A stretch of DNA of 64,000 bases from Alsobacter metallidurans. GTDB lineage: Bacteria; Pseudomonadota; Alphaproteobacteria; Rhizobiales; Beijerinckiaceae. The notes beneath the pieces were generated by a model, which saw only the letters and a list, made by a program, of their open reading frames with translations, ran no database searches and was not told where the DNA came from. Below are positions 51,869-61,268 of this stretch, piece by piece. The translations under genes and the position numbers were made by a program. Location of the stretch: positions 1,555,782 through 1,619,781 of the forward strand of contig NZ_BMES01000001.1 in the NCBI RefSeq assembly GCF_014636935.1. Direction: 5' to 3'. How positions within the stretch are numbered: the first letter of the stretch is position 1; every line of letters starts with the position of its first letter.

Positions 51869-52144
51869 ATGATGGTTCGTCGATATCTGCGGGATGCCTA
51901 CGACGGCAACGCCCTTGATCGATCGCGCTATGTGGATGTCACATTTCGCCGAAGCGCTTGCAACACCATGGTCCTTGCCTGGGTCCATTCCACTGCGTGG
52001 ACGGATGCCCCGATCGCGCTTGAGATACACCCGGCAGAACTGAGCGGTGCAATCTCATCGGGCACAGCTGCAAGGCTGCTCAAGGCGGCCGGCGCTTCAG
52101 GTGTCGCCTTCCGGTATCCCCAGCTCAGCGCGGATCGTGGCTGA
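51869..52144 (+). CDS. Hypothetical protein (91 residues)
   Basis: Starts at ATG 51869 with gaggag six bases upstream. The chain is compact and mixed alpha/beta, with AWTDAPIALEIHPAELSGAI near residue 43 and TAARLLKAAGASGVAFRYPQ near 66. No family is recognised. It lies between the two arsenic modules. Confidence 0.5.
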   Translation: MMVRRYLRDAYDGNALDRSRYVDVTFRRSACNTMVLAWVHSTAWTDAPIALEIHPAELSGAISSGTAARLLKAAGASGVAFRYPQLSADRG

Positions 52145-52146
52145 CG

Positions 52147-52345
52147 CCCAGACCACAAATCCCAGCCGCGGGTTTCCGCCACCCTGGTCCGCCTCTCGCA
52201 TCCCAGGCGGGTTCCACGTGCCCGACGCAACGGGCTGCCGGTAGTGGTACGCCGGTTTCGAGGGCCGCAGCTCCCTCATGAGCCAGATGACGCCGCAACG
52301 GCCGAGCGAGTCGCCAATGCCATCGCCCGGCTGCCGGCGGTGCTG
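52147..52345 (+). pseudogene. Possible broken small conserved protein
   Basis: Two frames together look like a small, widespread protein of unknown function: GFPPPWSASRIPGGFHVPDA ends in a stop at about 52246, and the +1 frame continues to ERVANAIARLP near 52340. One frameshift would join them. The match rests on pattern memory only. Confidence 0.3.
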
Positions 52346-52649
52346 AAATGCGAGGGGCCGAGCTGGGCGGCATCCCCGCGGGTCGGTGGGGCGTGGAGGA
52401 TATCGGCAGCATGTTCCGGGTGAACTCGCCAGGGTGCGGGCTCCCTGCGTCTACTACGCCGATCGCCGGGCAGGGGATCTCACCTGGGAGAGGCGCGGCG
52501 GATCTCGGCGGAAATTGTACAAGTGCCTACTCTGATCAAAACCAAAGCAGGACCCATCCCGGTCTCACAACGTGAGCGCCCGCGCAGGGTAGCTAGAGAG
52601 GATCATACAACCGACTTGCCTTCCCAATTTCATCTACTATTCTGGATGC
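52346..52649. other. Upstream region of the ars operon
   Basis: About 300 bases without a gene. The last 35 bases before the arsR start are AT-rich with an imperfect catc...gatg symmetry (52629-52647), a candidate operator. Confidence 0.35.
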
Positions 52650-53006
52650 ATGGATTTACAAACCGCTACAGCCGCCCTGGGGGCCTTGTCGCAGTCGACC
52701 CGCCTTGAGGCCTTCCGCCTCTTGGTGAAGCACGAGCCGGAGGGCCTAGCAGCTGGGGAAGTCGCCCGGCAGCTCGACGTCCCACAAAACACCATGTCGG
52801 CACATCTCTCGGTTCTGACACGGGCAGGGCTGGCAACGGCTGAACGTCATAGCCGCTCGATTATCTACCGCGCCGACCTGGACGGCGTGCGCACGCTAAC
52901 GCTCTACCTTGTCCAGGATTGCTGCGGAGGCCGAGCCGAGCTGTGTGCACCGCTGATTGCGGAACTAACGGGCCCCTGCTGCCCGGCTGAAGGAGCCCGC
53001 GCATGA
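52650..53006 (+). CDS. arsR: ArsR-family repressor (copy 2)
   Basis: 118 residues. HTH region ALSQSTRLEAFRLLVKHEPE, recognition helix in VPQNTMSAHLSVLTRAGLAT, then the cysteine motif QDCCGGRAELC and a final GPCCP. It is clearly different from copy 1. The stop overlaps the arsC start by four bases (ATGA). Confidence 0.88.
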   Translation: MDLQTATAALGALSQSTRLEAFRLLVKHEPEGLAAGEVARQLDVPQNTMSAHLSVLTRAGLATAERHSRSIIYRADLDGVRTLTLYLVQDCCGGRAELCAPLIAELTGPCCPAEGARA

Positions 53007-53458
53007 TCGCGCCCGCTGACGTGGTGATCTACCACAACCCCGAGTGCGGAACGTCGCGCAATACCCTCGCCATGATCCGCAATGCCGGGATCGAGCCGCA
53101 TGTAATCGAGTATCTGAAAACGCCGCCAGCGCGGGCCCTGCTGGCTTCGCTGATCGGGCGCATGGGCGTTTCCGTGCGCTCGGTGCTGCGCGAGAAGGGA
53201 ACGCCGTTTCAAGAGCTGGGTCTGTCCGACGAAAGCCTGACGGACGATCAGCTGCTCGATGCGATGATGGCGCACCCCATCCTCATCAACCGGCCGATTG
53301 TCGTCTCGCAGCTCGGCGTGAAGCTGTGCCGGCCGTCTGAAGCGGTTCTAGATCTGCTCCCGAACCCACAACAGGGGGCATTCGTGAAGGAGGATGGCGA
53401 GCGCGTCGTTGACGCCTCCGGCCGCCGTGTCGCCCCGGAAGGCCCTCGCCATGAATGA
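53003..53458 (+). CDS. arsC: Arsenate reductase, glutaredoxin-coupled type
   Basis: 151 residues. The catalytic Cys lies in YHNPECGTSRNTLAMI (residue ~15, H-x3-C-x3-R), and NRPIVV near residue 96 is the conserved substrate-binding part. It reduces As(V) to As(III), which the next gene exports. Its length is typical of the R773-type branch and its end overlaps acr3 by eight bases. Confidence 0.9.
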   Translation: MIAPADVVIYHNPECGTSRNTLAMIRNAGIEPHVIEYLKTPPARALLASLIGRMGVSVRSVLREKGTPFQELGLSDESLTDDQLLDAMMAHPILINRPIVVSQLGVKLCRPSEAVLDLLPNPQQGAFVKEDGERVVDASGRRVAPEGPRHE

Positions 53459-54527
53459 AGCGGTTGCAGGGGCAGCTTCTGCCACCAAAGCCCCATCCAT
53501 GAGCGGGTTCGAGCGGTACCTGACGCTATGGGTGGGCTTGTGCATCGTCGTCGGCATTGTCCTCGGCCGCCTGGCTCCGGGCGCATTCCACCTGATCGGC
53601 GAGGCCGAGGTCGCGAAAGTGAACCTGCCAGTGGCAGTGCTGGTGTGGCTGATGGTCATTCCAATGCTGCTGAAGATCGACCTGGCTGCGCTTGGTACGG
53701 TCGGCGTGCACTGGAAGGGGATCGCTGCCACGGTCGGCATCAACTGGCTGGTCAAACCGTTTTCGATGGCGCTGCTCGCCTGGGTGTTCATTGCCCATGT
53801 GTTCCGGCCATATCTCCCAGCCGATCAGATCGACAGCTACACGGCGGGCCTGATCCTGCTGGCCGCCGCACCATGCACGGCCATGGTGTTCGTGTGGTCG
53901 AACCTCGTGGATGGAGAGCCGCATTTCACGCTCGGGCAGGTAGCCTTGAACGATTCCATCATGGTGGTGGCGTTCGCGCCAATTGTCGGGCTGCTGCTCG
54001 GCCTATCCTCCATCACTGTGCCATGGGGAACGCTGCTGCTGTCGGTCGCCAGCTACATCATCGTGCCGGTGATCGTGGCGCAGCTCTGGCGGGCGCTCCT
54101 CTTGAAGGGTGGCGAGCCTGGGCTGGCGCGGACGCTCAAAAGTCTGTCGCCTTTGTCGCTCGGTGCGCTGATGCTGACGCTCGTGCTGCTGTTCGGATTG
54201 CAGGGCGAGCAGATCACGCGGCAACCGGCCGTCATCGCCATGCTGGCGGTGCCTATTCTCATCCAGGTCTATTTCAACGCCGGGCTGGCCTATTGGGTGA
54301 ACCGTCGGCTCGGCGTCGAGTGGTGCGTGGCCGGACCCTCCGCGCTGATAGGCGCCAGCAACTTCTTCGAGCTGGCGGTGGCGACAGCCGTTGCGCTGTT
54401 CGGCTTCCAGTCCGGCGCCGCGCTCGCAACCGTGGTCGGCGTGCTGATCGAGGTTCCGGTGATGCTGTCGGTAGTGAAAATCGTGAAAGCCTCACGCGGC
54501 TGGTACGAGCGGGGCGCTGCCGTATGA
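53451..54527 (+). CDS. acr3: ACR3-type arsenite exporter
   Basis: 358 residues from ATG 53451. Ten hydrophobic helices, with the essential Cys in [20 protein letters not shown] (residue ~145) and the second discontinuous helix at [17 protein letters not shown] (~302). It exports As(III). Overlaps with arsC and arsH indicate one transcript. Confidence 0.92.
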   Translation: MNEAVAGAASATKAPSMSGFERYLTLWVGLCIVVGIVLGRLAPGAFHLIGEAEVAKVNLPVAVLVWLMVIPMLLKIDLAALGTVGVHWKGIAATVGINWLVKPFSMALLAWVFIAHVFRPYLPADQIDSYTAGLILLAAAPCTAMVFVWSNLVDGEPHFTLGQVALNDSIMVVAFAPIVGLLLGLSSITVPWGTLLLSVASYIIVPVIVAQLWRALLLKGGEPGLARTLKSLSPLSLGALMLTLVLLFGLQGEQITRQPAVIAMLAVPILIQVYFNAGLAYWVNRRLGVEWCVAGPSALIGASNFFELAVATAVALFGFQSGAALATVVGVLIEVPVMLSVVKIVKASRGWYERGAAV

Positions 54528-55252
54528 GGCTTCGCCAGTTATCCGACCCGGACCATCTGCCCGCGCTCGATCGGCGTTACGTGATCGAGCGGCCAGCCCT
54601 TGATCTCGGCCCCCTCGACCATCCGCCGCGTATCCTGCTGCTCTATGGATCATTGCGCCCGCGTTCTTTCTCGCGCTTGGCGACGGAGGAGGCTGCCCGA
54701 CTCTTGCAGTTCTTCGGTGCGGAGGTTCGCATTTTCGATCCGTGTGACATGCCCTTCCCTGACCAAGTGAAAGGCGACGAGCATCCCGCGATCCATCAAC
54801 TGCGCGAGCATTCGATCTGGTCGGAGGGCCAGGTGTGGTGCAGCCCTGAACGGCATGGCCAAATCACCGGCCTGATGAAAGCGCAAATAGACAACCTGCC
54901 CTTGAGCATGGGCGCGATCCGACCGACGCAAGGGCGGACGCTCGCCGTGATGCAGGTGTCGGGCGGCTCACAGTCGTTCAATGCGGTGAACACGTTGCGC
55001 CTGCTCGGCCGCTGGATGCGCATGTTCACAATCCCGAACCAATCCAGTGTCGCAAAGGCGTTTCAGGAATTTGAAGCGGACGGCCGCATGAAACCATCCA
55101 GCTATTATGACCGGATCGTAGACGTGATGGAGGAGCTGGTGCGCGTCACGGTGCTGATGCGCCCGCACACCGCGCAGCTGACCGACCGCTATTCCGAGAG
55201 GAAAGAGGACGCGGTCAAATCGGAAGCCCGAACGAAGATCAGCGCGATCTGA
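54524..55252 (+). CDS. arsH: ArsH flavin-dependent organoarsenical oxidase
   Basis: 242 residues from ATG 54524, overlapping the acr3 stop (ATGA). Flavodoxin-like, with [20 protein letters not shown] near residue 37 as the FMN-binding loop and [15 protein letters not shown] near 144. ArsH oxidises trivalent organoarsenicals using NADPH. Length matches the family. Confidence 0.9.
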   Translation: MRLRQLSDPDHLPALDRRYVIERPALDLGPLDHPPRILLLYGSLRPRSFSRLATEEAARLLQFFGAEVRIFDPCDMPFPDQVKGDEHPAIHQLREHSIWSEGQVWCSPERHGQITGLMKAQIDNLPLSMGAIRPTQGRTLAVMQVSGGSQSFNAVNTLRLLGRWMRMFTIPNQSSVAKAFQEFEADGRMKPSSYYDRIVDVMEELVRVTVLMRPHTAQLTDRYSERKEDAVKSEARTKISAI

Positions 55253-55314
55253 TCCAATCGAACTACATGCCCCGCCGAGTTGGCCAGGTTCTCGGGTTTG
55301 TGCAAGATAGGGTC

Positions 55315-55638
55315 ATGAGCTTACTTGCCTACGCAGGAGCGGCGCTCGCCGAGATCGCAGGCTGCTTTGCCTTCTGGGCCTGGCTGCGCCTCGACCGATC
55401 CCCCTACTGGCTGCTGCCCGGGATGGTTTCACTCGCCTTGTTCGCCTACCTGCTGACCCTTGTGGAGAGTGAAGCGGCGGGGCGTGCATACGCTGCCTAT
55501 GGCGGCATCTACATCGTCGCCGCGATCCTCTGGCTTTGGGGGTTCGAGGGCCACCGGCCGGATCGTTGGGACCTGGCCGGAGGGGCAATCTGCCTTCTGG
55601 GCACCTCGATTATCATTTTCGGCCCTCGCAGTGGTTGA
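55315..55638 (+). CDS. ynfA: YnfA/UPF0060 small membrane protein
   Basis: 107 residues from ATG 55315 (a longer frame starts at 55267). Four helices of SMR-like type, with [20 protein letters not shown] and [20 protein letters not shown] as family signatures. It often closes ars operons in alphaproteobacteria; its function there is not settled. Confidence 0.85.
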   Translation: MSLLAYAGAALAEIAGCFAFWAWLRLDRSPYWLLPGMVSLALFAYLLTLVESEAAGRAYAAYGGIYIVAAILWLWGFEGHRPDRWDLAGGAICLLGTSIIIFGPRSG

Positions 55639-55782
55639 GCAGTAGAGAAAAGCCGTTCGGCCCGTCTTAGAGGGGGCAGTTAGCGACAGCGACGTGCCCT
55701 TATCTCGCATCTTTGTGATCGGCCGCGTGCAAGACGTGTTGAGCTTGCGGCCGCTACAAGAGCCACAGCAGGCCGACTTTTG

Positions 55783-56127
55783 ATGAAGGCGACCATGTCG
55801 GCCGAGAATGCGCCCGCGTTGGCACAAGACAAGCAGAAGGCGGTCCTGCAGCGTGCTGCCGTTCGTTTGCTCGCGGTAGTTGGAGCTATCACTGGCACGG
55901 GCGCCTTTGCGGCATCGTCCTGCTGTGTATCGCCTCTTTTTCTTGGCGGGTAAGGGGCAGGAGCGGGGGTCTTCTCTGCTCTCGAAACACTCGCGCCCAT
56001 GCGAACGCCACTGCTGACCGTCAGCGCATTGGTGATCTTCGCAGCGTGGGTGTCCATTGTGCGCTCGAATCGGACAGCGTGCCCGGCCAATGCGTCGTCG
56101 CGCCAGTCGCTCGGATTTGCTGGATGA
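55783..56127 (+). pseudogene. MerT-like mercuric transporter remnant
   Basis: In one frame the sequence gives GAFAASSCCVSPLFLGG, a TAA at 55951-55953, then GAGAGVFSALETLAPMRTPL and ALVIFAAWVSIVRSNRTAC. The vicinal CysCys in the first helix and the following layout are those of MerT-type mercury transporters. The in-frame stop and loss of the C-terminus at the junction with the resolvase near 56100 make it non-functional. Confidence 0.65.
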
Positions 56128-56666
56128 TCGGCTGGATGTTCGCCGCATGCTTGTCGGCGTTGACCGTGCGGACTGCATTCGCCAAGGCCCGAGCCTCCGG
56201 CAGGTTCGTCCGGTTGCCGAGGGGAGGAAGTCCATCACGCTGTCGGCGTCCCTTAGCAGCTGCCAGTGCGGCCTTTAGTCCTAGCCGAATTCATCGCGCG
56301 CTCGTGCTCGGCAACGGCCGCGAGAACGTGAATGTGGAACGGATTGGCGTTCGGGTTGTCGACCGCGATGAAGTCTACGCCCGCCTTCATCAGCCCCGAG
56401 ATGAAATGGCAGTCGTGCCACAGCCGGTCCAACTTGGCGATCACCAGCGTCGCCTTCGTCTTGCGGCAGAGCTTGATCGCATAGACGAGCTTTGGCCGAT
56501 CGGAGCGCTTCCCGGACTCGATCTCTACGAACTCAGCGTCTAGCGTCCAGTCGCCGCCGTTCAGGTGACGGATCACAGCGTCGCGCTGTGCATCGAGGCC
56601 GAGGCCACTGCGGCCCTGCTCCTGCGTGGACACTCGAAAGTAGGCGACGAATCGACCGGAAGCCAT
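56085..56666 (-). pseudogene. Serine resolvase/invertase, frameshifted and truncated
   Basis: The N-terminal catalytic domain is intact for 137 residues: YFRVSTQEQGRSGLGLDAQR carries the nucleophilic Ser, and AKLDRLWHDCHFISGLM the conserved Arg. After RTK near 56265 the frame shifts. The other frame continues as AALAAAKGRRQRDG and ANIQPIIQQIRATGA, the linker of large-linker resolvases, before it is lost near 56090. Typical of a Tn3-type transposon remnant. Confidence 0.75.
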
Positions 56667-56816
56667 GATGGGTAGCCCTCACAAAGCGCTTTTCGGGTCA
56701 TTGTGGAGGTGCCATTAAGGACGGACAGTCCTGCGATCACGATCAACGGCGATCCGCAATCTGCGACCAAGGTGGGCACCACGTAATGATGCCCACCCGA
56801 AACGTTTGCGCTCAGT

Positions 56817-57179
56817 TCACATGCCGTGCCTTTTTTCCCAGGCAGTCATCTCCTTGATTTCCTTTTTTTGGTTGGAGACGACGTCCTGCGCCATGCGCTT
56901 CAGCTTCGGATCAGTTCCGTATTTTAGGTAGGCCTGCGCCATTTCCACCGCCGCCTGATGGTGCGGCTTCATCATCATGACGAAGTCCATGCTGGGATCG
57001 TTGGCAGGCTTCATTCCCTGCATCTTCTCGTTCATGCCTTGCATCGCCCGCATGTAGTCCTGGGTGGCAGGACTGGTTGCCCCCTTCATGTCCATGCCCT
57101 GCATCGGGCTGGATTGAGCCAGCGCCATGGAGGGAGCAGCGAGGAGTGCAAGGGCAAGAGCAGACGCTTTCATAGTCAT
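56817..57179 (-). CDS. DUF305 periplasmic protein
   Basis: 120 residues with a signal peptide ending MALAQ. A Met-rich segment (MQGMDMKGA, then MQGMNEKMQGMKP) precedes the DUF305 core with MMKPHHQAAVEMAQAYLKYG (paired His) and a C-terminal helix. The family is common in copper and silver resistance clusters and probably binds metal. It lies downstream of the copper ATPase on the same strand. Confidence 0.82.
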   Translation of the reverse strand: MTMKASALALALLAAPSMALAQSSPMQGMDMKGATSPATQDYMRAMQGMNEKMQGMKPANDPSMDFVMMMKPHHQAAVEMAQAYLKYGTDPKLKRMAQDVVSNQKKEIKEMTAWEKRHGM

Positions 57180-57309
57180 TGTCGGTCTCCGTTTTCACAT
57201 CAGCAACATCCAGATCGCCATGGCGACCCTCATCGCGTTCTCGGCCAGCGCCACACGAAGCCGAGTGCCATGTTTCAAGACCCGCCCACAGGCGCACTAA
57301 AAGTTGCAG

Positions 57310-59667
57310 TCAAAGCCGCACGGACCGTAGCCGGACGGCATTGCCGATCACGCTCACGGAGGACAACGCCATAGCGGCCGCTGCGATAATGGGCGAGAGA
57401 AGCACGCCGAAAAACGGGTAAAGCGCACCCGCCGCCACCGGAACGCCTAGTGCGTTGTATGCGAACGCGAAGAACAGATTCTGGCGGATGTTGCTCATCA
57501 CCGCTTCCGAGAGGCGGCGGGCCCGCAGGATGCCGGTCAGGTCGCCCTTCAGCAAGGTCACACCGGCGCTCTCGATGGCCACGTCTGTCCCGGTCCCCAT
57601 GGCGATACCCACGTCGGCGGCGGCCAGCGCAGGGGCATCGTTGACGCCGTCGCCCGCCATGGCAACGACACGGCCCTCTCGCTGGAGCTTCTCGACGACT
57701 GCGCTCTTCTGCTCGGGCAGGACCTCCGCCTCTACCTCGGGAATACCCAGCCGGCGGGCTACGGCCTCGGCAGTTGTGCGATTGTCGCCGGTCAGCATGA
57801 CAACGCGGACGCCCTCTTCCCGCAGCGCCTTGAGTGCTTGCGCCGTGGTCGCCTTCACAGGATCAGCGATGGCCAGGATGCCGGCGGCCCTGCCATCCAC
57901 GCCGACGAAGATGGCCGTGGCGCCGTCCTGCCGCAGCTCATCGGCCGTTGCGGCGAGCGCACTCACGTTGACCCCCTTCTCGGCCAGGAATCGGGCGTTG
58001 CCGAGGATCACGGGACGGCCGTCGACAATTCCAAGCGCGCCCTTGCCGGTAGGCGAGTCGAAGTCCGCCAGCTCGCCGGGATCGACGCCCTTGGCTTCGG
58101 CAGCTGCCACGATCGCGACGGCAAGCGGGTGCTCGCTCGCCCGCTCTACCGTGGCGGCCAGCCGCAGGATTTCTGTTTCAGAGAACCCTTCTGCCGGAAC
58201 GATGGCCGTGAGGGCCGGCTTCCCCTCAGTTAGAGTCCCGGTCTTGTCCACTACGAGCGTATCGACCTTTTCCATCCGCTCCAGGGCCTCGGCATTCTTG
58301 ATCAGCACGCCGGCCTGCGCGCCGCGCCCCACGCCGACCATGATCGACATCGGCGTCGCCAAGCCCAGCGCGCAGGGACAGGCGATGATGAGCACCGACA
58401 CGGCGGCGACAAGCCCGAAGGCGAAGCGTGGCTCGGGACCCCAGATTGCCCAGGCGCCGAATGCCAACATGGCGACGGCGATCACCGCCGGGACGAACCA
58501 ACCGGAGACCTGGTCGGCGAGCCGCTGGATCGGCGCGCGGCTACGCTGCGCCTCAGCTACGAGCTGCACGATCTGCGAAAGCATGGTGTCGCGGCCGACC
58601 TTGCGGGCCTCGATCACCAATGCGCCCGACTGGTTCATAGTGCCGCCGATCACGGCGTCGCCGACGCCCTTAGTGACGGGCATGGACTCGCCAGTGACCA
58701 TGGACTCGTCCACGGCGCTTCGCCCCTCGACCACAGTCCCGTCAGCCGGAACCTTCTCGCCCGGTCGGACGCGCAGGCGGGCTCCGACCTTGACGGTGTC
58801 GAGCTGGACTTCCTCTTCGTTCCCGTCCGACCTTATGAGGCGCGCCGTCTTGGGTGCGAGGTCGAGCAGAGCGCGGATTGCGCCGCCGGTGCTCTCGCGC
58901 GCCCGTAGCTCCAGCACCTGCCCGAGCAGCACGAGAACCGTGATCACGGCCGCCGCCTCGAAGTAGACCGCCACGGATCCGTCGTGACCCCGGAAGGCGG
59001 GCGGGAACAAGCCCGGCGCCAGCACTGCGACCATGCTGTAGGCCCAGGCCACACCAGTCCCCATGGCGATGAGCGTGAACATGTTGAGGCTGCGGTTCAC
59101 GAGCGACGCCCAGGCCCGTATGAAGAATGGCCAGCCGGCCCACAGCACAACTGGCGTCGCCAGCGCCATCTGAACCCAGTTCGAGACGCCGCGCGGCACG
59201 TAGCGGTCTAGGCCTGTGAGATGGCCGCCCATCTCCAGCGCCAGAACCGGCAGGCTTAGGACGAGGCCGACCCAGAACCGGCGGCTCATGTCCTTCAGTT
59301 CGGAGTTATCGTGCTCGCCGGCGGCCGCGACCACGGGCTCCAGAGCCATGCCGCAGATCGGGCAGGAGCCCGGGCCGACCTGGCGGATCTGCGGGTGCAT
59401 CGGGCAGGTGTAGATCGCCCCCTCCGGCATAGGTGCCGCCGCCTTCGGGGCCGGCGTCACGTATTGTTCGGGGTCGTCCCTGAACTTGGACTGGCACCCG
59501 GCCGAGCAGAAAAAGTACGGCGCGCCGGCGTGTTCGGCACGAAACTTGGTCTTGTGAGGATCCACGGACATGCCGCAAACCGGGTCCTTGGCGGTACCCT
59601 CGACCACGTCAGCGGGGTTCCCTCCAAGATGATCAGCGTGTACGTGCGCAGCATGGTCTTGGGTCAT
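57310..59667 (-). CDS. copA: Copper-exporting P-type ATPase with YHS and Cys/His N-terminal domains
   Basis: 785 residues. Instead of HMA domains the N-terminus has a YHS-type domain ([10 protein letters not shown], then [11 protein letters not shown]) and a heavy-metal-binding motif ([10 protein letters not shown] ... [10 protein letters not shown]). The core has CPC in [19 protein letters not shown] in [17 protein letters not shown] and a C-terminal [16 protein letters not shown], whose Met and Ser residues mark Cu(I) pumps. It exports Cu(I) to the periplasm for the chaperones and oxidase encoded upstream. Confidence 0.92.
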   Translation of the reverse strand: MTQDHAAHVHADHLGGNPADVVEGTAKDPVCGMSVDPHKTKFRAEHAGAPYFFCSAGCQSKFRDDPEQYVTPAPKAAAPMPEGAIYTCPMHPQIRQVGPGSCPICGMALEPVVAAAGEHDNSELKDMSRRFWVGLVLSLPVLALEMGGHLTGLDRYVPRGVSNWVQMALATPVVLWAGWPFFIRAWASLVNRSLNMFTLIAMGTGVAWAYSMVAVLAPGLFPPAFRGHDGSVAVYFEAAAVITVLVLLGQVLELRARESTGGAIRALLDLAPKTARLIRSDGNEEEVQLDTVKVGARLRVRPGEKVPADGTVVEGRSAVDESMVTGESMPVTKGVGDAVIGGTMNQSGALVIEARKVGRDTMLSQIVQLVAEAQRSRAPIQRLADQVSGWFVPAVIAVAMLAFGAWAIWGPEPRFAFGLVAAVSVLIIACPCALGLATPMSIMVGVGRGAQAGVLIKNAEALERMEKVDTLVVDKTGTLTEGKPALTAIVPAEGFSETEILRLAATVERASEHPLAVAIVAAAEAKGVDPGELADFDSPTGKGALGIVDGRPVILGNARFLAEKGVNVSALAATADELRQDGATAIFVGVDGRAAGILAIADPVKATTAQALKALREEGVRVVMLTGDNRTTAEAVARRLGIPEVEAEVLPEQKSAVVEKLQREGRVVAMAGDGVNDAPALAAADVGIAMGTGTDVAIESAGVTLLKGDLTGILRARRLSEAVMSNIRQNLFFAFAYNALGVPVAAGALYPFFGVLLSPIIAAAAMALSSVSVIGNAVRLRSVRL

Positions 59668-59737
59668 GGTGATACTCCCGCCGCTGATGGCGTCTTGAAG
59701 CAGCGGTAACCTCTCCCAGAACAGAAGGGTGGCCCGC

Positions 59738-60406
59738 TCACTTCCCCTTCTGGATCTTCACGACCGAGATCTGCCCATCCACCCGGTCGGCCTGGAAGCG
59801 GACCTTGTCGCCCGCCTTCACGCCCTTCAGGACGGACACGTCCGGGGCGCGGAACACCATTGTCATCGCGTCCATGTTCAGGTTGGGAATGGCGGCGTGA
59901 TCGAGGGTGATCTTGCCTGCCGCCGCATCCACCTTTTCGACCGTCCCCGAGACCGTCGGGAGCTCCTGGCTCGGCGCGGCCGCGGGCGGTTTCGATGGGG
60001 GCGCCGCAGGAGCAGGGGTCGGGTTCACGGCAACTGTTGGAGCGCGTGCAGTGGGAGGCTTGGCCCGGACCTGCCACTCCTTCACCTCTGCGATAGCCCG
60101 GTTCTGGTCATCAACGATTTTCTGCGCAATATCGCGCAGCCGGGCGTCGCCGCCGTATTCCAATTGCGTCCGGGCGAGGAACACGACGTCCTCGTGATGG
60201 GCGAGTAGAAGGAGGGCGAAGTCATGGTCCGGTTCGCCGGCTAACTGCGTGTCGCGAACCCGGTTCGTCATCACCTCCCGGACCCGCTCGAACGCGGCCG
60301 CGGCTCCCCGAGCGGCTTGGGCGAAGGCCGGACGGCTGGCTGGTAGGAGCGCCGAGCCAAGAGCCCCGGCGGCGAATGCAACGGCTATTATGACAATGCG
60401 TGTCAT
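59738..60406 (-). CDS. DUF305-like domain fused to CusF copper-binding domain
   Basis: 222 residues with a signal-like N-terminus. Residues ~60-115 resemble a shortened DUF305 core ([20 protein letters not shown]). A Pro/Ala-rich linker follows (~115-145), then a CusF-type barrel ([20 protein letters not shown]) with the copper-binding His and Met residues. The barrel is very like the separate CusF gene upstream, suggesting gene duplication and fusion. Periplasmic copper chaperoning is inferred. Confidence 0.78.
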   Translation of the reverse strand: MTRIVIIAVAFAAGALGSALLPASRPAFAQAARGAAAAFERVREVMTNRVRDTQLAGEPDHDFALLLLAHHEDVVFLARTQLEYGGDARLRDIAQKIVDDQNRAIAEVKEWQVRAKPPTARAPTVAVNPTPAPAAPPSKPPAAAPSQELPTVSGTVEKVDAAAGKITLDHAAIPNLNMDAMTMVFRAPDVSVLKGVKAGDKVRFQADRVDGQISVVKIQKGK

Positions 60407-60453
60407 GAGCGGCCTTTCCGAAAGGCCGCCCCGCCGAGCGGGGCGGCATGGGC

Positions 60454-60747
60454 TTATTTGCCCTTTTTGATAGAGGTGACGGTGATCTGGCCATTCACGC
60501 GGTCAGCAGTGAACTGGACCTTGTCGCCGGCCTTAACTGTTTTCAACATCGCGGGATCTTGCGCCTTAAAGACCATGGTCATGGGATCCATGCCGAGGTT
60601 CGGGATGGCCTGGTGGTCAATGGTGATCTTTCCGGCAGCGGCGTCGACCTTCTCAACCTTGCCGGCGACAGTGGGAGTCGTTTGCGCAAGAGCGGATCCG
60701 GCGGCCAATCCGGACATCATTGCGACAATGAGAGACATCTTCCTCAT
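60454..60747 (-). CDS. cusF: CusF-type periplasmic copper chaperone
   Basis: 97 residues with a signal peptide ending ALAQ. The OB-fold has KITIDHQAIPNLGMDPMTMV; His, Met and Met correspond to the Cu/Ag ligands of CusF. It ends KADKVQF..TADRVNGQITVTSIKKGK-like. It passes copper between periplasmic proteins. It lies in tandem with the DUF305-CusF fusion. Confidence 0.85.
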   Translation of the reverse strand: MRKMSLIVAMMSGLAAGSALAQTTPTVAGKVEKVDAAAGKITIDHQAIPNLGMDPMTMVFKAQDPAMLKTVKAGDKVQFTADRVNGQITVTSIKKGK

Positions 60748-60765
60748 GTGGATCCTCCTGGGTTG

Positions 60766-61248
60766 TTACTTGACCACCACGACGCCGTGCATGCCGGACT
60801 CGTAGTGGCCAGGGATCAGGCAGGCGAATTCAAAGGTTCCCGCCTTTGTGAAGCGCCAGACAATCTCGTTCGAACCTTCCGGCGCGAGCCGCTTTCCGTT
60901 CGGATCGTCGTGCTCCATGTCCGGGTTCTTCTCCATCGCGATCTTGTGCTTGGCGTTGTGCTCGATCGTGTCGAGCATGAATTCGTGGTCCGCCTTGCCC
61001 TGATTTTTGAGCACAAACCTGACTTGCTGGCCTCGTTTCACCTCGATCCGATCGGGAGCAAATTTCATCTTGGCGTCGTCGGTCTCGTGCATGGAGACCT
61101 CGATGGTTTTCGCAACCGGCTTTTTCGGGTCGCCGGGCTCACCAGCGCCAAAGGTTTTGTGGCTGTGCCCTGGGGCCCCCGGACCAGCCAGCGCCAGCCC
61201 GCCTGAAAGAGCCAGGACCGCAAAGGCGGCCATCAATCGCATTGTCAT
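60766..61248 (-). CDS. Cupredoxin-like copper-binding protein
   Basis: 160 residues from ATG 61248, with signal peptide (LAGPGAPGH). The type-I copper site is visible: His in KADHEFML, then Cys and His in EFACLIPGHYESGM. A His/Met-rich N-terminal extension follows the signal. CopI-like proteins of this kind occur in copper-resistance operons. It is 17 bases before cusF. Confidence 0.8.
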   Translation of the reverse strand: MTMRLMAAFAVLALSGGLALAGPGAPGHSHKTFGAGEPGDPKKPVAKTIEVSMHETDDAKMKFAPDRIEVKRGQQVRFVLKNQGKADHEFMLDTIEHNAKHKIAMEKNPDMEHDDPNGKRLAPEGSNEIVWRFTKAGTFEFACLIPGHYESGMHGVVVVK

Positions 61249-61268
61249 CCTGTTTCTCCGTGTGTTGT

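Noticed and set aside
57455-58966. A 503-codon Ser/Ala-rich open frame antisense to the copper ATPase
   Set aside because: It is a shadow of a strongly biased gene; no ribosome-binding site or domain.
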